Assembly: GCA_012516115.1 (NCBI GenBank) | Contig: JAAYXC010000439.1 | Coordinates: forward strand, 1-16,049 | Direction: 5' to 3' | DNA length: 16,049 bases | Source: Bacillota bacterium | GTDB taxonomy: Bacteria > Bacillota > UBA4882 > JAAYXC01 | Shown here: one piece after another, positions 1 to 7,614 of the stretch | How positions within the stretch are numbered: the first letter of the stretch is position 1 | How the letters are laid out: each line of letters starts with the position of its first letter | The notes under the pieces: model-generated | What the model saw: only the letters and a program-made list of their open reading frames with translations | Databases searched by the model: none | Told to the model about the DNA's origin: nothing | Made by a program: the position numbers and the translations under genes

Positions 1-1
1 C

Positions 2-790
2 TCATGCCCCCACCCCCGTGAAGCGGCGCAAGCCGAGCCGGGTCAAGACCAGGGTGAGAAAGAGCATGATCCCGACCGCCAGGGCCTGCAAGCCTACAAT
101 ACCCGGGAGGCTGAGACGGAAGCCGGCCAACTCGTAGGAGCCGAGAAAGACCCGGATCGGCACGTAAGCCGCGAACTGAAAGGGCAGGAAGAAGAGGACG
201 GCCTGCAGGCCACGGGGCAGCAAGGCCAGAGGGATGAACGTTCCAGAGCAGAAGCCCATGAGGATCCGGCAGACCCGCCGCACCCCGTCAGTCCGGATCA
301 GCCAGAAACCGGTCAGGCCGATACAGTAGTCGATCAGGAAGACCATGGCGAAAGCGAGCACGACCGAGCAGGCCGTCCAGCCGTAATTGGCCGGGACGAG
401 CCGGACGCCCAGGGCCAGCCGGATCAGGAGATAGGCCGGTATGAACTCTATGAGGAGACCCAGGGCGCGATGGCCGACCTTTTGGGCGAAGGCGAAATAG
501 ACGTGGGAGACGGGGCGCAACATGAACCCGAGAAAGCGGCCGGTATGGATCAGCATCTGCAGATTCCAGTCGGCGAAGTCCATGGTAAGGAAGTGCAGGA
601 GCGTGGCCGCGCCGTAATACCCGATCATCTGCGCCAGGGTGAGCCCGCCCAGCTCACTCCGGCCGGCGAAGACCGCGCGCCAGATCAGGACCTGGACCAG
701 GAGGTTGGCCGGGCCGAGCAGGATCGAGACCGCCGCGTGCGAGCGGTAGGCGGCCCACTCCTTGTACGTGGCGAACGCCACGGCCCGCAT
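2..790 (-). CDS. ABC-2 family transporter permease (ABC2_membrane_6 type)
   Basis: Integral membrane subunit of an ABC exporter. The roughly 262-residue product has about six hydrophobic segments. An early conserved stretch has a YYGAATLLHFLT segment followed by W-N-L-Q and the block GRFLGFMLRPVSHVYF, which is typical of the COG4587/COG3694 permeases. These normally work in pairs with a separate ATPase. The stop TGA (4-2) overlaps an ATG (5-3) that begins another minus-strand reading frame outside the window. This suggests translational coupling to a second permease or an ATPase (inference). The start is uncertain: the ATG at 790 has only a GAGG 3 bases upstream, and a TTG at 811 would add seven residues but lacks a good ribosome site. 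The substrate cannot be told from sequence. Confidence 0.85.
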   Translation of the reverse strand: MRAVAFATYKEWAAYRSHAAVSILLGPANLLVQVLIWRAVFAGRSELGGLTLAQMIGYYGAATLLHFLTMDFADWNLQMLIHTGRFLGFMLRPVSHVYFAFAQKVGHRALGLLIEFIPAYLLIRLALGVRLVPANYGWTACSVVLAFAMVFLIDYCIGLTGFWLIRTDGVRRVCRILMGFCSGTFIPLALLPRGLQAVLFFLPFQFAAYVPIRVFLGSYELAGFRLSLPGIVGLQALAVGIMLFLTLVLTRLGLRRFTGVGA

Positions 791-887
791 GATCCTCGAC
801 TGCCGGCGCAATCGTTGATACAGGCCGATGGGAGCCTCTCTCCTTTTATACCTTTATACCTTGTGCAATGATCGTGCCCAGCGTAGC

Positions 888-950
888 GTGCTCGGGCTCG
901 TAATCGAGGTTTCGGCTCACCGTGGCGATCGCGATTACGCGCACGAGCAC
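888..950. repeat. long imperfect inverted repeat between serine hydrolase and permease
   Basis: Arms 888-906 and 932-950 pair at 17 of 19 positions around a 25-base loop. The structure starts about 20 bases after the stop codon of the minus-strand serine hydrolase. It has no T-tract on that strand, so it is a poor intrinsic terminator. An mRNA-end structure or a protein-binding site are alternatives. The rest of the 812-970 gap holds only a short AT-rich direct repeat (TTATACC twice, 846-860). Confidence 0.5.
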
Positions 951-970
951 GATAATCCATCACATCGCTC

Positions 971-2110
971 CTAGATAATCCCCGACCAGATGATCGCCCG
1001 GGGATTGACGATCGACTCCGGCACCCAGTCGACCTGCGTGGGGACGAAATAAACGGCCACGAGCCCTTCGGCCGGATCCACATAGAGCGCAGAGCGGCCG
1101 GCTCCTTCATGGCCGAAGGTCCCCGGAGACATCACGACGGCCTTGGTATAGAGGTCAAGGCCCAGGCCGTAGTTGTACGACTTGAACCTGGCGCCCCAGT
1201 AGAACGCAGGCACCCCGCCCCCCAGTTGGGGCCTGGTCATGGCCTCCACCATCTTGCGGCCAAGGATCCGCTGCCCGTTGAAGGTGCCCTTATCCAGGAG
1301 CGCCTGCCCGAACCGCCAGAGATCCGGCAGGGTGGAGTAGATCCCGCCGCCGGCGCGCGGGGGCCAGCCCCTGCGGTCCGTCTCGTCCTTGAGCCATTTC
1401 TCGTCCCATTCGCTGACCAGGCAGACCTGGTCGTGGAGGCCCTCGGGCACGTCGAAGAAGGTCCGCTCCATGCCCAGCGGTTCGAAGATCTTCCGCCGCA
1501 CGTATTCCTCGTAAGGCATCCCCGTGATCCTGGCGATGACCTCGCCCAGGATGGCAAAGCCCGCGGAACAGTAGTTAAACGCCTCGCCGGGCTCGTTCTG
1601 GACCGGCCCCTCCAGCACGGCCTTGATCCAGTTGTCTTTCTCCGGGTCGAACCCTTCCCGCCATCCCCTGGGATAGGCTTCGGTGAAGTAACCGGGATCC
1701 GCGGCCAGGCCGGAGGTATGGGTCAGGAGGTGAAAGATCTGAATCCTTTCGTGCATGCGCGTCTTGAACTCGTCGAGGATCGAGGCCACGGGCTGGAAGA
1801 GCTCGAGCAGGCCTTCCTCGACCAGCTTCATGACGCAGACGGCCGTAAAGGCTTTGGTGATGGAGGCGATCCCCCGGATCGAATCCGGCATGAGATCGCC
1901 TTTGTCCCCCCGGTAGGAGAGCCTGCCCAGGGACTTCCAGGCGAAGACCTTGCCACCCCTCGATAAAAGGTAACTTGCGCCTTGCAGCCGTCCGCTCTCG
2001 ACCAGCTCGCGAAAATGCGCATCGAGCCGCTCGAGGCATTCCGGCCTGTAGCCCACCTCGGCCGGTTCGGCATCGATCCGGCCGGTGTGCCACGCGATCT
2101 CTCCGCCCAT
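971..2110 (-). CDS. beta-lactamase-fold serine hydrolase (class C-like / esterase family)
   Basis: Penicillin-binding-protein-like serine hydrolase (Pfam Beta-lactamase, PF00144). With the start chosen here it is 379 residues, normal for the family. The catalytic S-x-x-K is SITK at residues 83-86, the second motif is Y180-C-S182 where many members have YxN, and the third is H334-E-G336, the HxG form. It also has the conserved block HLLTHTSGL. The ATG at 2110 is preceded by GGAGG at 8 bases. The reading frame runs 61 codons further upstream, but that part is low in complexity and has no ribosome site. No signal peptide is visible from this start, so the protein is probably cytoplasmic. Esterase, transesterase or peptidase activity is more likely than antibiotic resistance (inference). 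The substrate is unknown. Confidence 0.88.
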   Translation of the reverse strand: MGGEIAWHTGRIDAEPAEVGYRPECLERLDAHFRELVESGRLQGASYLLSRGGKVFAWKSLGRLSYRGDKGDLMPDSIRGIASITKAFTAVCVMKLVEEGLLELFQPVASILDEFKTRMHERIQIFHLLTHTSGLAADPGYFTEAYPRGWREGFDPEKDNWIKAVLEGPVQNEPGEAFNYCSAGFAILGEVIARITGMPYEEYVRRKIFEPLGMERTFFDVPEGLHDQVCLVSEWDEKWLKDETDRRGWPPRAGGGIYSTLPDLWRFGQALLDKGTFNGQRILGRKMVEAMTRPQLGGGVPAFYWGARFKSYNYGLGLDLYTKAVVMSPGTFGHEGAGRSALYVDPAEGLVAVYFVPTQVDWVPESIVNPRAIIWSGII

Positions 2111-2171
2111 GTCTTCCGCCTCCGTTTCCTCGGGTGCCGCGTACCGGGTGTCACCGGCAGCGGGTTGAAAT

Positions 2172-2177
2172 ATTGTA
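2172..2177 (-). promoter_or_regulatory. possible -10 box for the serine hydrolase
   Basis: TACAAT reads on the minus strand about 62 bases upstream of the ATG at 2110, in an AT-richer patch. No convincing -35 box lies at the right distance, so this is tentative. Confidence 0.3.
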
Positions 2178-2299
2178 AATTCGAGAATGAATGTGGGAAA
2201 TCCTGCCGGGCGCAAGGATTTTCCTTTCGGAAAAGAACGAATCCTTTCTTCCCAGCCCCGTCTTCCATTGCGCGCATCTTTTACTCCCCCCATCTTCTC

Positions 2300-2328
2300 T
2301 TGAGTAAAAAATGGATCTCTGGTATCAT
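2300..2328 (+). promoter_or_regulatory. sigma-70 promoter for the ABC export operon
   Basis: TTGAGT (2300-2305), a 17-base spacer and TATCAT (2323-2328). A TGG extended -10 precedes the second box. It would start a transcript with a leader of about 170 bases in front of the ATPase gene at 2508. Confidence 0.65.
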
Positions 2329-2435
2329 TCTAGCAGAATCCTCTTCTTCAAGAGCTGTTGCCTATGACCATCGCCGGGCATTGACCCCCATGTCCTCGTG
2401 CGAGCCGGATTCCTTTATTCGACGCCGGAGGAAAA

Positions 2436-2461
2436 ATCCCCATGGTTGGGATGGCTTTTTT
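2436..2461. terminator. weak terminator-like hairpin in the ABC operon leader
   Basis: ATCCC (2436-2440) pairs with GGGAT (2448-2452) around a 7-base loop. Six T follow on the plus strand after GGC, and five A precede it, so it could also act on the minus strand. The stem is only 5 bp. It could attenuate the ABC operon or stop antisense transcription. Confidence 0.3.
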
Positions 2462-2507
2462 AGAGGCGATGTGAAAACCGGGCCGTTGGCGGATTGGAGG
2501 AAGGCAT

Positions 2508-3310
2508 GTGCAGAACGATATCGCGGTGAAGGTGAAGGATCTCGTGTGGAATACGGCGCCGTGACCGCCGTGGACGGACTCTCGTTCACGGTCGGGCGCG
2601 GGGAGATCTACGGGCTCCTGGGCCCCAACGGCGCGGGCAAAAGCAGCACCATCAAGACCCTGGTGGGACTGGTGGCGCCGAAATCCGGAGAGGTCACGAT
2701 CTTCGGGCGCTCCCTCGCCGAGGAGATGCCCGTAAAGAGCCTCATCGGATACGTCCCGGAAGAGGTCCTCCTCTTCGACTCCCTGACCCCCAGGGAATTC
2801 CTGGAGTTCGTGGCCTCGGTGCGGCGGCTGGCGGCCGATGAGGCGAACGGCAGGATCGGGCGGATGGTAAAGGCATTCAGGGTGGAGGCTTACTTCGATT
2901 CGCCCATAGCCACGCTTTCGCTGGGGACCAAGCAGAAGGTCGCCGTCATGGCCGCGCTCCTGCACGACCCGCCGCTCCTTATACTCGATGAGCCGTTGAA
3001 CGGTCTCGATGCACGCAGTTCGCGGATCCTCAAGGAACTCGTCAGCCTCCACGCGCGCAAGGGCGGGGCGGCCATCTTTTGCACGCATGTAATGGAGGTG
3101 GCGGAACGCCTCTGCACGCGGGTGGGGATCATCGACCACGGCCGGATGGTCGGAGAAGGGACTATCGAGGAGCTGAGGGCGCTCGTCCATGCCGACGAAT
3201 CGCTCGAGAACATCTTCCTCAAGGTGACCGCGGAGGAGGCGGGGATCGAGGAGACCATAAAGGCCCTGGAGGGTGAGGTACGTGACGAGAACGGCACGAA
3301 CGCTCTCTGA
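2508..3310 (+). CDS. ABC-2 exporter ATP-binding protein, frame broken near the start
   Basis: Nucleotide-binding subunit of an ABC exporter (COG1131/CcmA type). It has a Walker A with GPNGAGKSS (around 2620-2645), a Q-loop variant GYVPEE without Gln, a degenerate signature LSLGTKQ, a Walker B with LLILDEP and D-loop NGLD, and a switch His in FCTHV. The GTG at 2508 has GGAGG 7 bases upstream and encodes a proper beginning (VQNDIAVKVKDLV). The rest of the domain (VEYGAVTAVDG onward) lies in another frame from 2546. Restoring one base, for example CTCGTGGTGGAA for CTCGTGTGGAA at 2541-2551, joins them exactly. Unshifted, the first frame stops at 2564. A restart at GTG 2546, with AAGGA upstream, would still keep Walker A. 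The gene overlaps the permease that follows. Pseudogene or assembly error are both possible. Confidence 0.85.
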
Positions 3311-4925
3311 CCTCTGGCGCATATCGTCGCTGGTTTACCGGGAGGCGATCCTTCAGAGCCTATACGTTCTGAAGCGCGGGGGCCAGCTGGCGCAGGCGCA
3401 GCCGCCCGCCCAGTTAAGGCAGATTATAGTGACGAACACGTGGCTGACGAAGGGACTCCTCTGCCTCTTCCTGGCCGGTATCAGCGCAGGAGCGGCCCTC
3501 GCCCCCACGAAGGCCTCTTTCCCAGGTGTGCCTCCCGCGGTCGGCATGGCGGTTGTGGCGGGCATGTTCATCTTCGCCGTGCTGCTCATGATCGCCGTCA
3601 TGGCCCTCGACATGGTGACGGGCTTCGTGGCGGCGAAAGCCGTGCAGGTCTTGGCGCTTCTGCCGCTTACGAGAAGAGAACTTGCCACCACGAGCCTCCT
3701 CGGCTTCGTGCGGATATTCGATGCGCCGCTCCTCACGGGGCTGGCGACGTTCGGCCTCTCCCACCTCATCCTCACCCGCTCCCTCACCGGGGCGCTCGCA
3801 TACGTTGTAGGCGTTGCCACGGCCGAGGCGTTCGCCGTGGTTCTCGCCCTGGCGCTTGCCGAACTCTTCTACACGAAGGTAATCAATCAGAGGGGCTCGG
3901 GGATCAAGAGCATCGCAAGACTGCTCTACCTGCTCTTCTCCCTCATGCCGGGTTTCGGCATGTTTCTGGTCTTCAGTTACCAGGCCCAACTGGGTAGGGC
4001 AATCATGGGTGCCCTCGCGGCTCGGCCGGAGCTCGCGGGGGTGTTTCAGGTCCTCTACCCCATGTCCTTCGGCTTCCTCGTGGCGGCGGCCACGGGCGTC
4101 CCCGGCGTTACAGGCAAGATGTTTGTGATCTCGGGGGCGGCGAGCGCCGTCTATGCCGGACTTGCCGTGCTGGGCATGGCGTGGGCCGCCTCGCGTCTCC
4201 GCTCCCGGGCCCTCGGGGGGAACGTGGGCCTGGCCGGGCAGCGGACCGGGGCGAAGGATTTCAAGGTAAAGCCGGTAGCCCCCTGGCTCGGCGTCCTCGT
4301 CAAGGATATGCGCATCGCGTTCAGATCCCCATCGGAAGCGGCCCTCCTTCTCATGCCCGCAGCGGCGGTAATCCCCTGGGCCATCACCATGGGCGCGCAG
4401 GGCAAGCTCGCCATGACCGCCACGGGTCTCGTGACCTTCGTGGCCTTCATGTCGCTTACGGCGGTGGCCACGCTCTTCTCCGTCGATGTGGTGGGAGGGT
4501 CTTTCATCCGGACTCTTCCGGTGAGGCTCAAGTGGGTCCTCGCGGCCAAAGCCGCCGTGGCGGCCATGGCTTACACCGGCTCCATGCTGGTCGTACTGGC
4601 CATCACCGCCCTCGCCGGGCGCGGGGAGACGGGGCTTCTGGCGGCCCAGGCCGCGGCAGGGCTTCTTCCGATGGCGGCAGGGGCGCTGGTAACCGGTTTG
4701 GTATTATCCCGCCGCACGCGCCGGGGCGGCGGGAGGACCAGCCCCTTCCTCACGCCCGGCGGCTATCTGGCGGCACTCGGAGCGGGTACCCTGGTTATAA
4801 TCGGCCCCCTCCTCGCCGCCGCCGGGGCTTCGGCGGCCTTCGGGGTCGACCGCCTCGCCCTTCACTTCCTTTTCGGCCTGGCGGAGTTCGGAATCGTGGC
4901 GGCGGGGGTGTTCTCACGACGATGA
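3282..4925 (+). CDS. large ABC exporter permease, about 12 membrane spans
   Basis: Membrane partner of the ATPase just upstream. The product is about 547 residues with roughly 12-13 hydrophobic segments in two halves, separated by a basic cytoplasmic stretch (around residues 310-340) that ends in VKDMRIAFRSPSEA. This 'K-D-x-R...R.P.E' element recurs in ABC-2 permeases of the large, fused type. Its start lies inside the ATPase gene, giving about 29 bases of overlap, so the two are translationally coupled. I chose GTG 3282 because GGAGG (3268-3272) is 9 bases upstream. GTG 3273 touches that site and is less likely. The substrate cannot be inferred. The stop overlaps an ATG that opens a 7-codon frame (4922-4945). 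Confidence 0.85.
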   Translation: MTRTARTLSDLWRISSLVYREAILQSLYVLKRGGQLAQAQPPAQLRQIIVTNTWLTKGLLCLFLAGISAGAALAPTKASFPGVPPAVGMAVVAGMFIFAVLLMIAVMALDMVTGFVAAKAVQVLALLPLTRRELATTSLLGFVRIFDAPLLTGLATFGLSHLILTRSLTGALAYVVGVATAEAFAVVLALALAELFYTKVINQRGSGIKSIARLLYLLFSLMPGFGMFLVFSYQAQLGRAIMGALAARPELAGVFQVLYPMSFGFLVAAATGVPGVTGKMFVISGAASAVYAGLAVLGMAWAASRLRSRALGGNVGLAGQRTGAKDFKVKPVAPWLGVLVKDMRIAFRSPSEAALLLMPAAAVIPWAITMGAQGKLAMTATGLVTFVAFMSLTAVATLFSVDVVGGSFIRTLPVRLKWVLAAKAAVAAMAYTGSMLVVLAITALAGRGETGLLAAQAAAGLLPMAAGALVTGLVLSRRTRRGGGRTSPFLTPGGYLAALGAGTLVIIGPLLAAAGASAAFGVDRLALHFLFGLAEFGIVAAGVFSRR

Positions 4926-4956
4926 AAGACCTCCGCAAGGTATGATGCCGCCGGTA

Positions 4957-4985
4957 AAACGCCCCCCATAGGCAGGGGGGCGTTT
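4957..4985. terminator. bidirectional intrinsic terminator between convergent genes
   Basis: Perfect 11-bp inverted repeat: AAACGCCCCCC (4957-4967) and GGGGGGCGTTT (4975-4985) around ATAGGCA. It follows the permease by 31 bases on the plus strand and overlaps the TAA stop (4984-4986) of the minus-strand toxin gene. The A/T edges serve both directions. Confidence 0.85.
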
Positions 4986-5466
4986 AGATTCCTCCGGAAT
5001 TTCTTTCATAGGCATTCCTGACTATATCCTCGATATTCGCCTCGTTTATATTTAGATAACTAACGTTGAAATTATCGATGAAATATCTCAGCGCTTCGGT
5101 GGTTTCTATTTGTTTCCGACACGCGGCGTAGACTTTGCGCACCCCTTCATCCACGATCAGGCTTAAACGGGGATCCACACTGTCCGTCCCGTTTTGGTCG
5201 GCGAAGACCACGGTGACGGTATATTCCCCACCCTTTCCCTTCAACGAGCGGCAGGCGAATTTTTTCACCTTGTATACTTTAGGCTCCTCAAATCCGAGGC
5301 CGGAAAGGCGAAGAATGCCCCCGTTATCCTGGTTGAACTCATGATAGAGGCGCAATCCGGTCTTGATGAAAGTATCCAGGTCATCTTCCAAAGTAGAGAA
5401 TCTTTTCAGAAGCCCCCTCAAATCGCGTTCGAACTCCGGCGATCTTGTCAACTCATTCGGATTCAT
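4984..5466 (-). CDS. putative toxin, RelE-like, partner of Panacea antitoxin
   Basis: A 160-residue protein translated from the second position of a two-gene operon. Its ATG (5466) lies 14 bases inside the end of the antitoxin gene, and GGGAG is 7 bases upstream of it. The region FERDLRGLLKRF, the I-K-T-G-L-R-L-Y-H block, D-N-G-G-I and K-V-K-K-F-A-C-R-S-L-K-G-K-G resemble RelE-like proteins often found next to DUF4065 genes. A C-terminal tail of about 60 residues (IEDIVRNAYERNSGG end) is longer than in compact RelE toxins. I infer a toxin role from gene order and the antitoxin family. The active-site residues cannot be assigned with confidence. A non-toxin nucleic-acid-binding role is the alternative. 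Confidence 0.7.
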   Translation of the reverse strand: MNPNELTRSPEFERDLRGLLKRFSTLEDDLDTFIKTGLRLYHEFNQDNGGILRLSGLGFEEPKVYKVKKFACRSLKGKGGEYTVTVVFADQNGTDSVDPRLSLIVDEGVRKVYAACRKQIETTEALRYFIDNFNVSYLNINEANIEDIVRNAYERNSGGI

Positions 5467-6241
5467 CCCGATACTCCCGCCTCGAATACGGCTTCGTCCG
5501 GTAAAAAACCGCCTCGTAGGGAATGATCGCCCCGTCCTCCGTGGTCAGCCATGGGGCGTCCTGGTGCGAATAATCGCTTATTTGACCGGCGTTCATCCAG
5601 CCCAGGCGATCGAGAACCTCGTCGATGAGCTGGATCTCGCTCGCCTTCAGAATGGTCAAATCGGGCGGACGCAACGGGAGGTACTTGGTTTGCGGGTATT
5701 GGAAGTAGCTGCTTTTGACCTTCTCGATCTCGCCATCGGCGATCATCTGCTCGACTACTTTCAAGAATTCGATGGGGGTCGGGCCATAGCGGTTCTTCTG
5801 GTAGGTCGCGCCGATCAATTGTTCTTCATATTTCTCGTAGTAGTCGAAATCAATGAAATATAGCAGTTTGTAGAGGACCGTCTCCCCGACGTTCGGCCGG
5901 GAACCCACCTTGGTCAGGATATACAGGAGGACCTCTTTGAATTTTTGCAGATTCCTTTGGGGCACGTCGATCCGGATCTCCTGCCCGGCGGGGCGTAACC
6001 GCCCGAGATCCAGGACGACCTCGGGATCCCGCGCCAAATCCAAGAGCCGGTCCACCGAGATATTGAAGGTCTCGGCCAACAGCCGGAGCTCATCGGCGTG
6101 GATCCTCCTTTCCCCCTTCTCGATCTGGGAAACGGCCGGACGGGATACTTGAAGGATCTCCGCGAGTCTCTCCTGGCTTAAACCCACCCGCTCCCGGAGT
6201 TCCTTGATGCGTCTCCCCAAAAGCCTGTCGGTATCGGTCAT
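5453..6241 (-). CDS. HTH-Panacea (DUF4065) antitoxin and autorepressor
   Basis: The 262-residue product has two domains. Residues 8-66 form a Cro/C1-type helix-turn-helix (LSQERLAEILQVSRPAVSQIEKGERR). From about residue 101 a Panacea/DUF4065 (SocA-like) domain follows, with YKLLYFIDFDYYEKY near residue 124, NRYGPTP near 150 and SDYSHQDAPW at 222-231. Panacea domains are known as antitoxin cores that neutralise unrelated toxins (hyperpromiscuous PanA). Here the protein should bind the toxin encoded by the overlapping downstream gene. The start at ATG 6241 has GGAG 6 bases upstream. The in-frame ATG 6247 and GTG 6253 are alternatives. A strong promoter and a palindrome in front of the gene suggest autoregulation (inference). 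Confidence 0.9.
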   Translation of the reverse strand: MTDTDRLLGRRIKELRERVGLSQERLAEILQVSRPAVSQIEKGERRIHADELRLLAETFNISVDRLLDLARDPEVVLDLGRLRPAGQEIRIDVPQRNLQKFKEVLLYILTKVGSRPNVGETVLYKLLYFIDFDYYEKYEEQLIGATYQKNRYGPTPIEFLKVVEQMIADGEIEKVKSSYFQYPQTKYLPLRPPDLTILKASEIQLIDEVLDRLGWMNAGQISDYSHQDAPWLTTEDGAIIPYEAVFYRTKPYSRREYRDESE

Positions 6242-6255
6242 TCTCATCTCCACCT

Positions 6256-6266
6256 CTAGAATCTAG
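6256..6266. promoter_or_regulatory. palindromic operator candidate for the Panacea operon
   Basis: CTAGAATCTAG is a perfect 11-base palindrome with a central A. It directly follows the -10 box on the minus strand and so would cover the transcription start. It is a natural site for the HTH domain of the antitoxin. A second, wider pair CTGTCA (6287-6292) and TGACAG (6311-6316) brackets the -35 region. Confidence 0.5.
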
Positions 6267-6293
6267 TATATCCGTTGTTTGATTTACTGTCAA
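6265..6293 (-). promoter_or_regulatory. near-consensus sigma-70 promoter of the Panacea toxin-antitoxin operon
   Basis: On the minus strand TTGACA (6293-6288) and TATACT (6270-6265) are separated by exactly 17 bases. This is the best promoter in the window and lies 24 bases from the chosen ATG. The rest of the gap up to the DUF4349 stop (6294-6481) shows nothing I can assign. Confidence 0.85.
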
Positions 6294-6481
6294 TTAAACG
6301 ATTGAAAATCTGACAGAAGAGTAACCGAAGGACTATAGCCCTGATTCCCTTTCCTCCTCCTCTCACCTGCATTCGGTGGAATGTCATGCGGATCGGGAAA
6401 GCGGCTACGCCGGACCCTCGGCATAGCTTACGTTCGATTCCGAGCCCATGAAGCCGGTCGAGACCCGGTCGCCGGCCCGTC

Positions 6482-7425
6482 TCAATTATGCTCTCCTTTC
6501 CTGGCTTTGCCTATGAACCGCCGTCCCAAACGGTAGACGATCCATCCCGCCAGCGCCCAAGGCGCCAGGACCAAAAGCGCCGTCAGCAGACCGCGGCAGG
6601 AGCCGTAAAGCACCCGGCCCAGCGCGGACAATTCCCGTCGCAACCAGGGAGGCCCCGCGGGTTTCGTTCCCTCGTACAAATCGACGTTGACCGTGGCCAG
6701 GGCCGCGTTATAGTCGATATATTTGATCCGGCCCTCCAATCGCTCGATTTCTTCCCGTACCTGGCCCAGTTTGTCCTGGACCGCGAGAACCTCGCCACGG
6801 TCTTGGCGCGGGACATGATCAGGTTCAATTGACGCTCCTGATTCCTCCAGTTGCGTAGGCGCGCCTCCAGATCCACGTACTCTTCGGTTACATCCTGGCC
6901 GCTGAGGCGTTTCTTCATCACCGTGCCGAGGCGGCCGGCCGCATCCAGGAATTCCTGGAACCGCTCCGCCGGGATGCGCAGGACCATTGCCGCCGTCTTT
7001 TTCCCGGAATCGGCCGCGTAAGAGCTGGATTGGACGAAACCGCCCATGGATACCGCCAGCCGCCCCAGGTCGTCCGCGGCCTCGACGCCCGACTCGACCT
7101 TTATCTCCATCTCGGCGGTGGAAATGACCTTCCGCCCGAGGCCGACCGTTCCACTCCGAAGGCCGGCGGTTTGATTCGCCCGGACCGGGAGGGTGAGTCC
7201 GTCCGCCCCGGCTTCTTCCTTCGGCCCAGCGTTTCCGGCCATGTCGGCCAGGTAGCCGAAACGCTCGATCGTCCCTTGCCCCCGCGGTATTTCCATCCCT
7301 TCCTCCACGGACGGCACCAGCTTGACGAGGACCAGACCGCTTCCCAGCATGATGGGGACGAGAAGAATCCAGACCCAGGGTTTCCGCACGAGATCGCCGA
7401 TCCGCGCCCGGTTGATCGTCGACAT
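6482..7425 (-). CDS. DUF4349 membrane protein, interrupted by a one-base frame break
   Basis: DUF4349-family protein of unknown function. ATG 7425 has GGGAGGTG 8 bases upstream and is followed by a membrane anchor at residues 16-36. The conserved domain starts near residue 100 (VISTAEMEIKVES). It contains A-A-M-V-L-R-I-P-A-E-R-F and V-T-E-E-Y-V-D-L-E-A-R-L, then a coiled coil. After residue 210 (SRAKTV) the frame turns into unrelated basic sequence. The neighbouring frame continues the family exactly: EVLAVQDKLGQVREEIERLEGRI, a beta segment, and a C-terminal membrane helix (LTALLVLAPWALAGWIVY) ending at 6482. One base is missing near 6793-6798, for example GTGGGCGAG reduced to GTGGCGAG. The repaired length is about 314 residues with two membrane helices around an extracytoplasmic coiled coil. 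Confidence 0.8.
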
Positions 7426-7483
7426 TAAGAGCGCACCTCCCGGCTCGGGGCGCCACGCGTCATCGTAGGCGCCTCCGTGGTTT

Positions 7484-7586
7484 CCCTGGATTAGACGTCC
7501 AGGGGTGGAGATCTTGTTCCCTCTCTGCCGCCTTGTCGGGCCCGTCCAACGGCCCGAACAAGGCGGGGCACCGCAGGTCTTTGCGG
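7484..7586. repeat. cluster of three stem-loops in the DUF4349 upstream region
   Basis: Three hairpins stand in a row: CCCTGGA/TCCAGGG (7484-7504, perfect 7 bp), an outer 9-bp plus inner 6-bp stem with one bulged A (7528-7566, CCGCCTTGT/ACAAGGCGG and CGGGCC/GGCCCG), and CCGCA/TGCGG (7571-7586). None has a T-run. On the minus strand they would lie in the leader of the DUF4349 mRNA. Confidence 0.6.
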
Positions 7587-7614
7587 CTCCGTCGCGCCAT
7601 GGCGGGGGCGCCTT

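Larger units (their letters stand above)
2111..2507. other. divergent intergenic region between serine hydrolase and ABC operon
   Basis: This 397-base gap separates divergent genes and is more AT-rich than its surroundings. It contains an inverted repeat with AAGGATT/AATCCTT outer arms (2214-2220 and 2240-2246) and a TTTTCC/GGAAAA inner stem, a clear plus-strand promoter, and a short hairpin with a T-run before the ABC ATPase. Open frames crossing it have no ribosome site or recognisable domain, so I do not call genes here. Confidence 0.6.

Noticed and set aside
470..871. Plus-strand open frame antisense to the ABC-2 permease
   Set aside because: No ribosome site or recognisable domain. The sequence is biased by the high-GC opposite strand.
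1109..1966. 285-residue plus-strand frame opposite the serine hydrolase
   Set aside because: Antisense shadow. The opposite strand has clear SxxK, YxS and HxG motifs, while this frame has no family features.
1982..2507. In-frame extension of the ABC ATPase upstream to 1982 or 2391
   Set aside because: It crosses the promoter and the serine hydrolase start and encodes nothing typical of the family. GTG 2508 has the strong ribosome site.
2541..2550. Programmed -1 frameshift in the ABC ATPase
   Set aside because: The site lacks a slippery heptamer and no stimulatory structure is evident, so a simple indel is a better explanation.
2348..3322. 324-residue minus-strand frame opposite the ABC ATPase
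   Set aside because: Antisense to Walker A, Walker B and signature motifs. No ribosome site or domain.
6425..6450. GTTCGATTCC resembling a tRNA T-loop
   Set aside because: The flanking five bases on each side do not pair and no acceptor or anticodon arm can be built.
7571..7605. GCCGCAAAG on the minus strand resembling part of a c-di-GMP riboswitch
   Set aside because: The other conserved blocks of that riboswitch class are missing around it.
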